This document shows positions 11,086-22,818 of a stretch of 64,000 nucleotides of DNA, one piece after another. Source of the DNA: Charina bottae (lineage: Eukaryota > Chordata > Lepidosauria > Squamata > Charinaidae); assembly GCA_023362775.1 (NCBI GenBank), contig JALMGJ010000002.1, positions 70,285,414-70,349,413 of the forward strand, written 5' to 3'. The notes under the pieces are model-generated. The model did no database searches, was not told where the DNA came from, and worked only from the letters and a program-made list of their open reading frames with translations. Both the position numbers and the translations under genes were made by a program. The first letter of the stretch is position 1. Every line of letters begins with the position of its first letter.

Positions 11086-14000
11086 CAGAAAAGTTTAAAA
11101 ATGTTTTTAAAAGAACAGAAATAGCAGATAAACCTCACTGACAGCTATGGCTTTTTAAGCTCCTGATACATCCTCAGAATGACCCAATGCTCCATAACCA
11201 AATGCCTTAAGAAACTCAGCCAAACATGAAAACAAAAGTGGTGTCATTTCACAAAATCAGACAAAAAAGTTTATGGGCATTGCTGTGACCTTGGAGTTTA
11301 AATGAGAATAAGGATTTTCAGGGGGATGTAGTCATAACTTCCCTACTCCAAATATTGCTATACACTGCTGGGAAAGCGGAATGGGGAACGATGACAAATC
11401 TGCTTCTGTGTCCTTCCTATACGCAGAAGACAAGTCCTTGCTTTAATTTGTCCTCTGTGATTGCCCTGGAAAGAAGATACAATGGATGCTTAGCATCAAA
11501 ATCCCACCAGCTGGGACATTTGATCAATGTTAACCCCATAGGCTCTCCTTAAAGCCTAGACCTGTCCCTGGTGATGCTAAAGGTGGAACAGATCCCCAAA
11601 GCTCTACCGTAACAAAGAAACAAGTCTTCAACCAGACAGAATAAGTAAAAGAGAAATATATATTCAACATAGTTTTATTAGTACAAAGGGAAACCCTTTG
11701 AGAACAAGACTTACGTCTTCAAAAACCTGCCCTAAAGTGGCCTTTATATTTAGATGTAATATGCCTTATTAATTCCATTTTAAAAATCTAGTTGCTGACT
11801 CAGACCACTGAAAAATTCTGTGAAAGCCTAACTGAAATTGTTTCTAGTGCATAAGTTGATTTTTGAGGAAACAAGAAGAACACTGGTCCCTTCTGAGAAC
11901 TAATAGTGGAGCTATGAAAGCAACAGTCATTCCTGCCCACTGACAGCCCCACAATGTAGACCAGGCCAAGAAACAAATTCCACGGAAGTCTAAAACTGCT
12001 TTTATTAATATGAGCTATAGTAACAGAATGTTGCAAGTCTGATTATGCTTTACCTCCTTTCTTTCTTATACACATGAGAATTAGGGTGGTGTCTGAGATG
12101 TTTATACATACCTTCTTGTTTTCGGCTTAAGCCATGTTCTGCTCCTCATTGCTTTGGTAACAGATCTCTCCTCTCTCTGTCAAGGAATATTCAATATGAT
12201 TTGCATGAAAGACAGGGATCACTCCTCTAAGTTGCATTCCAAGAATGAGGTTTCCCCATCAAAGGAATGAAGCAATAGAAAGGGAAGCTACAGCACACAA
12301 GACTTCTAGAAGCCAATGGTGTATTTAAAAAACAAACAAGATATTTTTATTTTTATACTACATCCAATAAGCATACAGCAGTTACTTTTCTCTTTACTAC
12401 TTTCAGCTGCCTTCTAGCCCCATCATTGCAAGAAGTGAAAGGACCATGGGTTAGAAGACAGGCCTTATCTGTGGTTGCCCCAACATTGTGGACCATTGCT
12501 GACCTGGAGATTAGGCTGGCCATTTTGCTTTTGGCATCCCAGAAAGCTCTGGAGACTTTCCTTTTTAAGTGGGTATTTGATTTGAGTTGATAGTGACTAG
12601 GTAGTCCTTTTTTTAGTACGTTTATGCTGGTTTCAGAAGATGCTTTCATTTATGGATTAATTTATATTCTGTTAATCACTCAAAGATGATTGATTGGGGT
12701 AGTATAAAAAATGTTGAAGATATATTTTTTAAAATTAAAATCTATTTTAAAACTCTTAAAAGAAGAAGATTGGAGTTGATAGGAAAGTATAGGTCTACCA
12801 TACTTGAAAACATGACAATAAACCAATAAAATGTGTTAGCATGAGCAAAAACATTAATCAAAATTGCATTTATAATTAGATGCCCCATGTAGAAGGACAT
12901 GGGAAAGAGAGAAAGCAACGGAGAAACACTGCAACCCTGGCTTACAAAATAAGCAGCATCTCAGACAGCTAGAGGCTACCATATTAAAGAAACCCAGTCA
13001 GAGCATAAAATTCATCATTAAATTTCTTCATATTAAGCCAGTTTCATGAATTTAGCATTGTCCTTGGGACCACTGTTTATCTGAAAATTAAATTAAAACA
13101 ACATTTGTTCTTCCAAGATGTTTGTCAATTACAGGAGTAAGAGAAGAAGCAAGATTGAAGACCTAGGTTATCTACAATTGGATCTTCCTCAGAGGAATAA
13201 AATGGAGAGTGGCAGCTGCATAGCACCATACAGTGCTGTAGGAAGGGAAATAGTATTGGTCACCTTCTATCACCAACTCAATAATGCAAGTCCTGAAATG
13301 AGGTTAGTGTAACAGTCCAAATGCCTGATCTACATAATGGCTTATAGGATCAGGAAGTTACACGATGTTGCTAGAGCAGAGGTCCAATACATCTGGAATA
13401 TGCTGTTCAGACTGAACAACAACAAAATTCTGTAGATTCAATTACTAATCAGTTCAAATTTTTTAAACAGATAAGCAGGACATTTTAATTACATTATTTA
13501 TTTATTAAATTGCTAGGTGGAAATTTCAAACCCAGTATTTCCAACCATCTACTCTCATTTCTCAACTCATGGCTTGAAATGAAATACCTTGTCACATGGT
13601 GCTGGTTCCGTTTCCTATTTCCAGCTGCTAAACTGCATTAAAGGGATGCTGAAAATAAATTCAATAGCTTTCCTGTTATTGCTTTTCATGCAGGCAATTA
13701 CTGTAGTTGCCACAAGGATGTTTAGCATTAGCAAATGGGCTCAGCAATCACAGTATCTCTACTAAAATACTTTCTAAGCTATGAAGACATTTCGGGCATC
13801 AGCCTTCAAATCTAGTCCTTTAGGCAACCTTGGATTGTACTGTATCACCAATAAACCTTTCAGCAAGGCACACTGTTTTAGGGGCCTTTGTATCAGTTTT
13901 TGGCATACTGACTGTATGTTTGCTTAAATGGGTCTTGTGTGGGGGTAGCATTTTCTGCAAATACCCAAACTCAATCAATTGCAAGGTTAGAGGGAGGTAC

Positions 14001-14969
14001 TGAATATCCAAAACAGCCCTGGGTCTCTTTGGGGCTAAAGAATCCTTCCTAGCCAGCTGTATCCTGCAGACGCCACAACCCAGTCAAAAGAGAGGCCCTG
14101 CCCGGCCCCACCTCCTCCTCTTCCCAGAGAAAGAGGAGGGATAGGGAACCCCTGACACCCAGAGTTCTGACAGCAATTGACAGCAATCAGGATCCCAGAC
14201 GCTGCCAGTCCCGGATGCCAGAGATGGGCCTCTTGCTCCCTCTGTTACTTTTAGGTTGCCTTATGCCTTCTCAGTAGGGGTTCTTCTAATTGGGGGTGGC
14301 TGTCTCCTTTGCTGTTGCTTTCTTCCTTTGTTAAAGGCTTTGTTTCCCCAGAAAGGAGTGTGAGAGCATTTTTCTTCTCCGGTGTCATTTGGGGGGCCTG
14401 TCTGACAGTCAGGGAGGGAGGGAGGCTTTTCAGAGCTCCCTCTGGTAATTTATCTTTTGCCCCCAGTGGCTCCATTAGGGGAGGGAGGTGATGTTAGACA
14501 GGCACTGGAAAAGTGGTGGCTGTAGGTGAGGGTTGGGGGAAGGGAGGGAACAGCAAGAACCCACAGCAGAGTGCCTGTAAATTGTATGTTTTGACATGAA
14601 TCAGCTTGGAGCACTCTTTTTTCACCAGGTTTTGCCTTTCCCTTCTACATCCACTTCTGCCCACCTACACAACATGGATGGGACTGGTGATTCATGAAGT
14701 CTTGCCAGTACTCTCCTGGCTTATGGGATTCTAGGCATATCCTGGAGAAAATGGGTGAGAACTCTGTTTTCCCAAAATGGTAGCTTTTGACCAGTTATTA
14801 TCATTATGAGCTGCCAGAACTACAAGTATAAGGAGACTGGGTTAAGCAAATTGTATGACTAAGACTGATATGTATTGTCAGCTTTGTTTGTTTCCTTAGT
14901 TTCTGGGATCAAGAATGGAAAGCACTAAAATGTTGACAGATTTAGCTCTCATTACTACAGAGGGGTTAA
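11086..14969. other. Unassigned intronic sequence
   Basis: Almost 4 kb with only short overlapping open frames and no repeat that I recognise. It is a candidate region for unannotated old repeats or intronic regulatory sequence. Confidence 0.35.
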
Positions 14970-15330
14970 AAAGGGGACTACCTTGTCCTGAGAATATCAT
15001 GGACAACCAAGAAAACAAACTGATGGATCACTGAATAAATCAACCCAGATCACTCGAGGCCCAAATGACCAGGCTCAAATTATCCTACTTGGGGCATATT
15101 ATGTGAAGATCTAGAGAAGGCTCTAATGCTGGGAAAAGTGGAAGGAAAGAGAAGAAGGGGACGATCAGCAGCAAGGTGGATGGACTCGGTTACAGTGGCG
15201 ATGAGTGCACCATTGGGAGACTTGAAAGAACAGGTTAGGGATAGATTGTCATTGAGAAAATCTATCTATGTGGTTGCTAGGAGTCAAAAATGACTCGATG
15301 GCACATAATCAATAAATCAATCAAGTCCTG
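14970..15330 (+). mobile_element. BovB-related LINE relic with ATCA-type tail, second copy
   Basis: Nucleotide-level sister of 7610-8110. Shared blocks include TGCTGGGAAA-GTGGAAG, AGCAGCAAGGTGGATG and the ending ATGGCACATAATCAATAAATCAATCA. It carries stops and frameshifts and is 5' truncated. The two copies define a distinct family in this genome. Confidence 0.75.
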
Positions 15331-15564
15331 TTCTTCCCAGCAACCCTTCTGAAGATAACTGCATCTCTGCTGACAGGGAACCAACAATCATCATCAGGAT
15401 TACTGGAGAGTGGTTACCAAATGATTGGGAAATCTTTCTCCTCCTCCTCCTCCTCCTGCTCCAGGGACTTGACTCAACTGTGCTGCTTTCTGCTACCAGA
15501 AACTAATGGTTAATATTAATTAATGGTGAAATATTCTCTGAAGCCCAGATGAAGGCTGTTCAGA

Positions 15565-15655
15565 TTTATTTATTTATTTATTTATTTATTCATTCATTCA
15601 TTCATTCATTCATTCATTCCATTTGAATGCCGCTCGACTCCAACCAACTCTGAGC
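15565..15655 (-). mobile_element. L2-like LINE 3'-end fragment with ATTT/ATTC tail
   Basis: On the minus strand a CTCAGAGTTGGTTGGAGTC-type 3' end, resembling the L2 copy at 37509-37550, is followed by AATG and AAAT repeats (plus-strand ATTT then ATTC, 15570-15618). Only the terminal part is present. Confidence 0.5.
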
Positions 15656-15939
15656 AGTGGCTGAATTTCCTGAGAACTAAAAGATCAGCCAAAGATCAAA
15701 GGCCAGCCATTTGGGTTTTAAAGTGTACAGTGCACAAGTTTGAAGATTACAATACAGTTTTTTTGCTACCTAATCTCAGATGTGAAGCTCATGATTGAGA
15801 AAGCATATATAATGTATATAGTTGCATTATATATCAAATATTGAAATATATGAATTAAAGTGAGGAAATCTGAAATAAATTAATTGAAACCAAATGTCAA
15901 ATATCCATTTTAAAAGCCTGATCTCTGTGGTTTTAATGC

Positions 15940-16070
15940 AGCTTTCCCAAAATGAGGGTCCCCCCAGAAGTGTGACCTTCAGTTTCCAGAATTCTCAGCA
16001 ATGGCCATGCTGATTTGGGGGATTTGGGGAGTTGAAATCCACACATCTGGAAGATATCCTGCTTGGAAAA
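15940..16070. mobile_element. Degenerate palindromic MITE relic
   Basis: TTCCAGAATTCTCAGCAATGG and the later GGAGTTGAAATCCACACATC resemble the two arms of the hairpin element at 30808-30942. It is diverged, without intact ends or a duplication. Confidence 0.4.
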
Positions 16071-16429
16071 GGTTGTTTTAATGTTTCAAAGTCAAATTCC
16101 CAACTCTGAAAGTTTAAATATATTTGAATCTAGAATTACCATGTTACTTTTCAGCCTTAACCTACAGCATTTTTTCCATCTATCTTCTTCTGTGTTCCCA
16201 GATGGACATCTATCAATTAACGTCAATCAGCAGCTAAAGAACCTCTCTTACAGTACATTATTTAAGACAGGATCACGACCCTCCTGGCCAAATAAGTGTC
16301 TCATTTCTGATGGTCTATTCCTTCAGTTTTCCTTCAAATCTTTTACATGTCTATTGAGTAGATGGCTCTAATGAGATCAGCTATGCAAGAATTTTCGGTG
16401 GCGTCTGAATTAGAAGATAAGAAATTCAT

Positions 16430-17070
16430 TAATTTGAAAGCACCACAATAAACTACATGGGGCTCTTCTGCTGACACGTTGCACACTTCGGCTCAACTCA
16501 ACAGTCTACTCAACTGCAGAATATTGCACTCTGAAGAAGCTACTTGGATAAGGAGTGAAACGTTTCTACTGAGAAAATAGAAATCCAGTTGACATGATTC
16601 AAGCCACAGATTGCACTCTGGTGTAGCTCAACAGTACGCACATAAAAAAGGTAGACATACAGCTCAACAGCACAATGTGATTCATCAGTGGAACCATCAG
16701 GTCTACACCTACCCAATGGCTGCCAATCTTGAGCCATATCCCTCCTCCAGATCTTCGGTGGAAGAACGCTCTTCTCCGAGAATACAAAACGATAGTTGAT
16801 AATTCCGAGCTCCCCATACATGGCGATATAGCGGAATTAGGAATAAACAGATTGTGATCTAGGCATCCACCACGCAGAATATGGTCAGCTATTAATAGAG
16901 TGTGCACTAACCATAGTAGGTGTGCAGATTCCCTATACAAATGGGGTAAGATACTATCTCCAAGGTGTGACTGCAGGGCTGACAGGTAAACTGTTAAGCA
17001 CATAATACAAGAATGTAAGACTAGAGCCTACGATGGGACTTTGCTGATTTCCTGATGGCAACTGATGCTG
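16430..17070 (+). mobile_element. Non-LTR LINE relic, ORF C-terminus
   Basis: In-frame blocks are typical of the C-terminus of non-LTR retrotransposon polyproteins: LREYKTIVDNSELPIHGDI, PPRRIWSAINRVCTNHSRC, LYKWGKILSPRCDC and, after a stop, HIIQECKTRAYDGT. The C-D-C ... H-I-I-x-E-C pattern is the cysteine/histidine motif seen near the end of such proteins. Stops and frameshifts show it is dead. It is split by the 76-bp Penelope tail at 16534-16609. The clade is unassigned. Confidence 0.65.
16534..16609 (+). mobile_element. Penelope-like element, 3'-tail-only insertion
   Basis: This 76-bp segment matches the 3' end of the Penelope-like element at 51777-52726: AAGAAGCTACTTGGATAAGG, GTGAAACGTTTC, CTGAGAAAA and CCAGTTGACATGATTCAAGC. 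An 11-bp direct repeat, ATTGCACTCTG, flanks it (16523-16533 and 16610-16620). It is an extremely 5'-truncated insertion and it interrupts the LINE relic around it. Confidence 0.85.
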
Positions 17071-17216
17071 CAAAAGACTATATTTGTAATCTTAATGTTT
17101 GTTTTTAGTTATAATTGCTCTATGACTAATGCATATACTCATATGTAGAATCTATTTTCTGTATAAATTTTTATATTTCCAACTTTTAATATAATATATT
17201 TGTAATATGTATAATG

Positions 17217-17546
17217 GGGACGTGATGGCTCAGCGGTTAAGATGCCAGGCTTGTCGATCAGAAGGTTGCAAGTTCGGAGGTTCAAGACCCTAGCCCCGTG
17301 TGACAGAGTGAGCTCCCGCACTCGCCCCAGCTCTTGCCAACCTAGCAATTCGAAAGCATGCAAATACAAGTAGATAAATAGGTACCACTTTGGTGGGAAG
17401 ATAACAGCATTCTGCATACGTCATGCTGGCCACATGACCGCGGAAGCATCTTCAGACAACGCTGGCTCTTCAGCTAACAAACGGAGATGAGCACCGGCCC
17501 CTAGAGTCGGACACGACTGTGTGGGGGAACCTTTACCTTTACTTTA
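17217..17546 (+). mobile_element. Sauria-type SINE, complete copy
   Basis: Same family as 6653-6978: tRNA-like head with TGGCTCAGCGGTTAAG, body with CAACCTAGCAATTCGAAAGC, the BovB-like AGAGTCGGACACGACT and an AACCTTTACCTTTAC end. The B box is mutated (GGTTCAAGACC). No clear target duplication was found. Confidence 0.9.
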
Positions 17547-17555
17547 CGCCATACG

Positions 17556-17597
17556 ATCGATCGATCGATAAATACATACATACATACATACATACAG
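17556..17597. repeat. (GATC)n and (CATA)n compound microsatellite
   Basis: Short GATC repeats followed by about six CATA units, directly after the SINE tail. Confidence 0.9.
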
Positions 17598-17865
17598 TAC
17601 ATACCACAATAAACCCCTAGAATGTTTACCATTACAACCTAAACAGAATATGCACACAGGTGTCCCAATACCTGTAACTAGGTTCTGAGCCTAAATCCCA
17701 ACTAGTCACTATTACTATCTGGGCTGCCCTCAATAATCACAGCTTTTGGTTATCTGCAGTCAAGTATGGTACCAGAGATTACCCCCGTGATCCTCAGCTT
17801 CCAGTTTGTATACCTCAAATTGCAATGTTTAAATACAAGCTGGATACAATAAAAACTGATTATTT

Positions 17866-17935
17866 GTTTGTTTGTCAAATTTCTTTGCTGCCCATCTCAT
17901 GTACCACAACTCTGGGTGGCTTATCTCTTTAATCA
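17866..17935 (-). mobile_element. LINE 3'-end fragment (CR1/L2-like), AAAC tail
   Basis: On the minus strand GCCACCCAGAGTTGTGG leads to AGATGGGCAGCAAAGAAAT and a short CAAA/AAAC tail, the pattern seen at the ends of the L2-like copies elsewhere in the window. Confidence 0.5.
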
Positions 17936-18654
17936 CCATATTCCATACAGGTTTCCTCTGGGATTGATGGCTTTAGCCTTGGCTGTTGCTCCTACCTCAA
18001 ATAATCTGTGCTAAAGAAAATATACAATGCTTTGAAGTGGTTTCCCCATAAAGAATTGCTGCAGTTTTCCTACATTGGCAAAAAGAAACAAGTGCTAAGC
18101 TCCTTCCACTCACACATGCTCACTCTGTGACAAATCTCATCTCAAGTGTTCACTATATTTCCTTTTGATCAGCACAGGCCCCCTTAAATTGTGTCCCTCT
18201 TCTTCTCAGCAGGACTGGTTTAACTGCAAGGACACCTCCACTCCCTCCCCACACTCTTCAAAAAAATGCTGACCAATAATTAACAGGGAAAAAGAAAAGA
18301 ATAAAAGGAGGCCCAGCAGCAGCTTGTCTTGAGCCTTTGCAGGCCTTGGCCAAGCAGGTGGAGCCAATGGTAAGAGCACTGGATTCCTACTGGGGACCAT
18401 GCAATATAGATGGATGCACTGTGGCTGTCAAAAGGTTCTAAGAATTGCGATGGAATCAGGCAGCGGCTTTCCGTGTCAGAACCCTTCCTTCCCCCAAATC
18501 ACCACATTCCTCTTCCTGTGCCCCTGCTGCCTGCAGCTTCCTTTCATTTGTGATTTATGGTAGATATTGCAACCCAGTCTGGAAGCTTCTGTAGATTGTC
18601 TCACATATAACATAGCTCAAGCCATGAAGGAACAGTAAAAGGTGACTTATCCTG
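17936..18654. other. Unassigned intronic sequence
   Basis: No exon or clear repeat recognised. Confidence 0.4.
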
Positions 18655-18850
18655 TCATCATGGTGAGGGTTTGCTTGACCGTCTCCCACCCGGAAACCTA
18701 TGCCCTCATTGTGGAGGTTGTGCGGATCCAGAATTGGCCTTTACAGCCACTTACGGATCCACTGTTAAAATTTTACCCTTGGAAGACAATCTTACTCGGC
18801 TATGAGTGATCGCCAATGATCCTGTCATCGCTGTTGTGTACCAATTATAT
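18655..18850 (+). mobile_element. RTE-like LINE 3'-terminal fragment with zinc-finger codons
   Basis: One frame reads LWRLCGSRIGLYSHLRIHC and a neighbouring frame supplies CPHCGG. Together they resemble the CPHCGRxCxSRIGLxSHxRxH zinc finger at the C-terminus of RTE-like LINEs, broken by a frameshift. The following GGAAGACAATC and GATCGCCAATGATC are the usual 3' end of that group. It is probably the same type of element as 62240-64000. Confidence 0.55.
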
Positions 18851-19569
18851 ATAAGCAGAAGTGATGGAAATTGTGAAGGGTGTCCTAGTTTAAAGGAACA
18901 TATGAATACCCAACCTTTTCCCATATAAGCTGCAGTTGACAGGCAAAACTAAAAGGAGCACAATACTTCTCTTCTGCCACATGTGTATTAATTGTACTGA
19001 AAACCAATATCCAGATGGAATCTCCAAACAGATTTCCACCATGTTATAGGAAACAAATGACCAATTACTGGGATTTCGTTGAAATCATAGAGTAAGACCA
19101 CACATATAATACCTAAGTTTACCCTGAAGTCCAGTTTCCCACTGCCTTATTTTAGATTTTGTTACTATACTGCTTTTTATGTCTCCTTTAACATGGATAC
19201 GTTAACAATTGTGGCTAGTGTTCAGAAGTCACCACTTCCTTTTACAGTGAATTATCTACAATCAGTGGATACATAATCTACAATTATCTGTATCCAGAGT
19301 TACAGCACACCAGTTTCCATCACTTACCGTAAAATGTAATGCTATGTAATTGTAATAGTAAATAAAAGATAAATTGTAAAGGTAATGTTGTTTCCCCCAC
19401 CCACCCCTGGCCTGCAATTCATTAAAAAGAGCATGCAATATCTCCAGAGATCTATTACATGGAACAAGAGAAGGGATTGAAAACACACACACATATATCC
19501 TTGCCATGTAAACTTCTCTGTACAAGAACATAGCACGAGTACTATTAATCTCGCATGAGTAGTTTTAAT
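18851..19569. other. Unassigned intronic sequence
   Basis: Nothing recognised. Confidence 0.4.
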
Positions 19570-19680
19570 CTGGGCTTTTTAAATTGATTTGATTGTGTAT
19601 TATGTTCTAACTTTTGTTTGCCACCCAGAGTTCCATTGGTAGATGGGTAGCTATATAAATTGGTTAAATAAACAAACTAT
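19570..19680 (+). mobile_element. L2-like LINE 3'-end fragment
   Basis: TTTGCCACCCAGAGTTCCA, GGTAGATGGGTAGC and TATATAAATTGG, then AAATAAACAAAC, form a decayed version of the hairpin and AT-rich tail ending the intact L2-type copy at 37514-37596. Confidence 0.55.
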
Positions 19681-20789
19681 GTTGGTTAGAACAAAGGTTT
19701 GCTTGGATACGAGAACAGCTTCTTCCCACCCCAGCAAAATCTATGGCCCCTGCTCCTCATCTCTAAGATAGACACCTCCATTATTCACCTTGTAGTACTA
19801 TCTCACCCACTATCACAGCTCCCTCCTCTTTCCCTCCTGAGGACAGTGTGGACTAAATAGCCCAAATTAATTAGTGCTCCTGCTAATGAATGAACACAAT
19901 GACCCTGCCGGGAGGACCCTCTCAAGAATTTGGCCCTCCCATCTCATTTCCATCTCAATTGCAGAACTTTTCATCACCATCACCAACCCTTTCCCTACAG
20001 GGTTCGTCAGAGCCAGGTCACTTGCAAAGGTCCCACTGCTTCTCTCATGTGAAAAAGCTTGGGTCAGAGGGAAGAAATGGGAGGGTCAGGAAACTTGGTC
20101 ACAGAAGGATGGGGAGAAACCATATGGCAGTTTCACTATACCAGAACTTTTACACACCAGAAATTGCTTTCTTGGAAATACAAAGAGGAAGAGGAAGCGA
20201 ACAGTATAGATGTGTTTATTTGGCTTCCCAGTCTCTGGTTTGGACAGAGACATGTTCAGTCTGACAGAGAGGAAGCCTACAACATGCATCAGTCAGAATC
20301 GACTGAGAAAGCAGGGACATAAAAGAGGTTATCTATACAAGTGTGTACTATGCTGTATTCCAAAGTGTTATGTTTCACTGAAAGTGGAAACATGCTGGTG
20401 GGGCTTGCTTGCTTGATGCGTTCTACATCCCATGGAGTACTAGAGGACCAGTGGAACAGCAACCCCCTTTCTGGTCCTCTAGTACAGCAAACCCCTTTCC
20501 TGGTTTCACACACTTGGATGTACCCTCCTGGGTCTGAAGAAGCATGTTTTTCACTAGTTTAAAGAACAGTCTCCAGTTAAAAGGGGGAAAAAAGACTCAA
20601 TTATAACAATCAAAGAGGAAGGTACATACCACTAACCCTGCTGACTGCATTAGTACTGGCATTAATGAGGGGCCTTTATAGGCAGCATGACCAGAGAGAT
20701 ATCCATTCTTAGTTTAAGAAAGTGTGTTGCTTGATTCCTAGAAACATAATTTCCCCAATACATATACCAGTATTTTAATGCTTGCCAAG
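19681..20789. other. Unassigned intronic sequence
   Basis: Overlapping open frames of 60-124 codons occur in several frames near 19874-20416, but none resembles a known protein. Treated as non-coding. Confidence 0.4.
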
Positions 20790-20862
20790 AAAACTGCAGG
20801 GACTTGTCCAGGCAGTCTCTGAGAATCGGACACGATTGAACGGATTAAAACAAAAAAAAAAT
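20790..20862 (+). mobile_element. SINE/BovB-type 3'-tail fragment
   Basis: GAGAATCGGACACGATTGAAC followed by an A-rich end is a mutated form of the GAGTCGGACACGACTGAAC tail shared by BovB and its SINEs. Only this terminal part is recognisable. Confidence 0.5.
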
Positions 20863-21497
20863 TTTAAAGCTAGAAAGAAACACATATTGAGGAAGCAGCC
20901 ACAGCAGCTTCTGGATTTTACCAGAGAATGAAGAGATTAAATTCAAAGAATAAGGACTGACATTTAAATATGATGATCGACAGGTATCATTAATTGCAGC
21001 TAGGTCAGCAGAACCCTGTACTGTATAATGGCAAAAGTAAACAAAGAACAAGGCAGAGAAATACAACTTGGCAAAAGAACATATATGATAAAACAACAGC
21101 TAGGACTAGTAGCAAAAGTAACAGCACAAGAACAAGCGAAGAAGTGTTTCAAAGACCTTTCATGAAAATTGACATTTTATAAGGTTGCAGCATCAATTAA
21201 AAGGGAAAGATTTTACAGGGAAAAAATACTGCACCGCCTCTTCCCCCTTTTCTTCCTGTCATGCAAAGTAGCAGGAGAAGCAAGAAGACACTGCCTTGGA
21301 TGCCATGTATTCTTTTCAGGACAGGACAGTTTTGAATCTGGAATCAACCCGCCTCACAGGTAATCTAGGAGAATGGCTTCTATTAGGATCAGTATAAAAA
21401 TACCCTTGCCTTACCTTCCATAGAATTACTTCACTGGTTATATAAATCAAATCACGTTGTTCCATCTTTTTTCTTTTTTCATTTTACTATTTTCTCT
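20863..21497. other. Unassigned intronic sequence
   Basis: Nothing recognised. Confidence 0.4.
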
Positions 21498-21505
21498 CTC
21501 TATAG

Positions 21506-21752
21506 CAGGGGTGGGGAACCTTTTTTCTGCCAAGGGCCATTTGGATATTTATAACCGGGGACCAGGGGGGTGGGGGGCGGGGTTTCTGGGATTTCCGCAG
21601 ACCAGGGGCCGGAGTTTGGGGGCGGGTGCCAATCACAAGCACTAGGGGGCGGGGTTTGCAGACGGGAGCCAATCCCGTGGAAGGGGTGGGGTTTGCGGGC
21701 AGGAGCCCCGCGGGCCTTATACGGCCCGCGGGCCTGACATTGCCCACCCCTG
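21506..21752. mobile_element. hAT-type nonautonomous transposon, GC-rich
   Basis: The terminal inverted repeats are CAGGGGTGGGGAA and TTGCCCACCCCTG. The flanking 8-mers CTCTATAG (21498-21505) and TTCTATAG (21753-21760) match at 7 of 8 positions. The interior has direct repeats around GGGGCGGGGTTTGCAGACGG, close to those inside the differently ended element at 30369-30576. No transposase is encoded. Confidence 0.88.
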
Positions 21753-22482
21753 TTCTATAGTATATAGTCAATCTGCTCCATATAATTCACCTTTTTCTTT
21801 TTAAAATAGTTGCAGAAAGCAGAATGCAGGCAACTGATAACATCACTATGCTGTGAAAAGGGTGAGAAGTGACTCCCTTCTTGAACTGTGACTGAAAGGG
21901 CCAGGCTTCTGTATTTCACCCCAGACCTCATCATGGAAATATAGAAGAAACAAGGCAAACACACACCTATTTTCTTCTTGGTCCAAAAGAATGTTAGTCC
22001 CTGAAAGCCAAATAATTTCTTCAGGTCATACTTAATTACCAGTTCATGACCTCTTTGTGTGTTTGTTTTTAACTGTTATTTAGCCTACCTATCCCTCCCC
22101 AGACGTATCAGTGGAGAGAACACAGTCCCACTAATTTTAAGAATTTGTGTTCTCTGGGCTACACTGCTGGTAGTACCATATATACACCACATTTCCATTG
22201 ATATCAGTAACAGATGTCTGGGCAAAGCCTGCTACACAGACTTACCTTCTTCCTCCCTACATCTGCTCCAGCAGCAAATCCTGGCTGATGAACAGACGTT
22301 ATATGCAGCTCAGTCTTCAGATCCTAAGGAACAAGAATCTTGCAGATAAGTAAACTAAGCAACTGGGGGAGGAGGTGTCATGATTGGTTGTTCCCTCTTG
22401 TACTATATTTAAAGCTAGTTGGGGGGAAAAAAGCAAGGGCCTTTTGGAGGAAGGCGGAATACAACTATAATGAGAGAGAGGG

Positions 22483-22560
22483 GGGAAGGAAGGAAGGAAG
22501 GAAGGAAGGAAGGAAGGAAGGAAGGAAGGAAGGAAGGAAGGAAGGAAGGAAGGAAGGAAG
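22483..22560. repeat. (GGAA)n microsatellite
   Basis: About 19 GGAA units ending exactly where the tRNA-derived SINE at 22561 begins. Confidence 0.97.
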
Positions 22561-22818
22561 GTTAGTTTGGTGTAGCGGCCAAAATGCTGGCTTAGAAGCC
22601 AGGAGATTGTGAGTTCTAGACCTCCCTTGGTCATGAAAGCCTGCTGGGTGACTTTGGGCCAGTCACTTTCTCTCAGCCCAACCCATCTCACAGGATTGTT
22701 GTGGTGGGGAAAATAGGAAGCAAGAGTATTAGGTATGTTCGCTGCCTTGGGTTTTTTACATACATACATACATTTTAAAAGCAGGATTAAGAAAAATCAA
22801 ATAATAACAATAATAACG
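22561..22818 (+). mobile_element. tRNA-derived SINE with MIR-like middle
   Basis: The head GGTTAGTTTGGTGTAGCGGC is tRNA-like. The middle GTGACTTTGGGCCAGTCACT resembles the conserved core of MIR/CORE SINEs. The 3' part reads CGCTGCCTTGGG, a CATA expansion, and an AATAATAAC-rich tail. This is a different family from the Sauria-type SINEs here. Confidence 0.75.

Noticed and set aside
19874..20416. Overlapping open frames of 68-124 codons in all three plus frames
   Set aside because: No similarity to known proteins; multiple overlapping frames suggest locally few stop codons, not a gene.
22317..22769. Open frames encoding repeated Leu-Pro-Ser-Phe or Glu-Gly-Arg-Lys units
   Set aside because: They are translations of the GGAA microsatellite.
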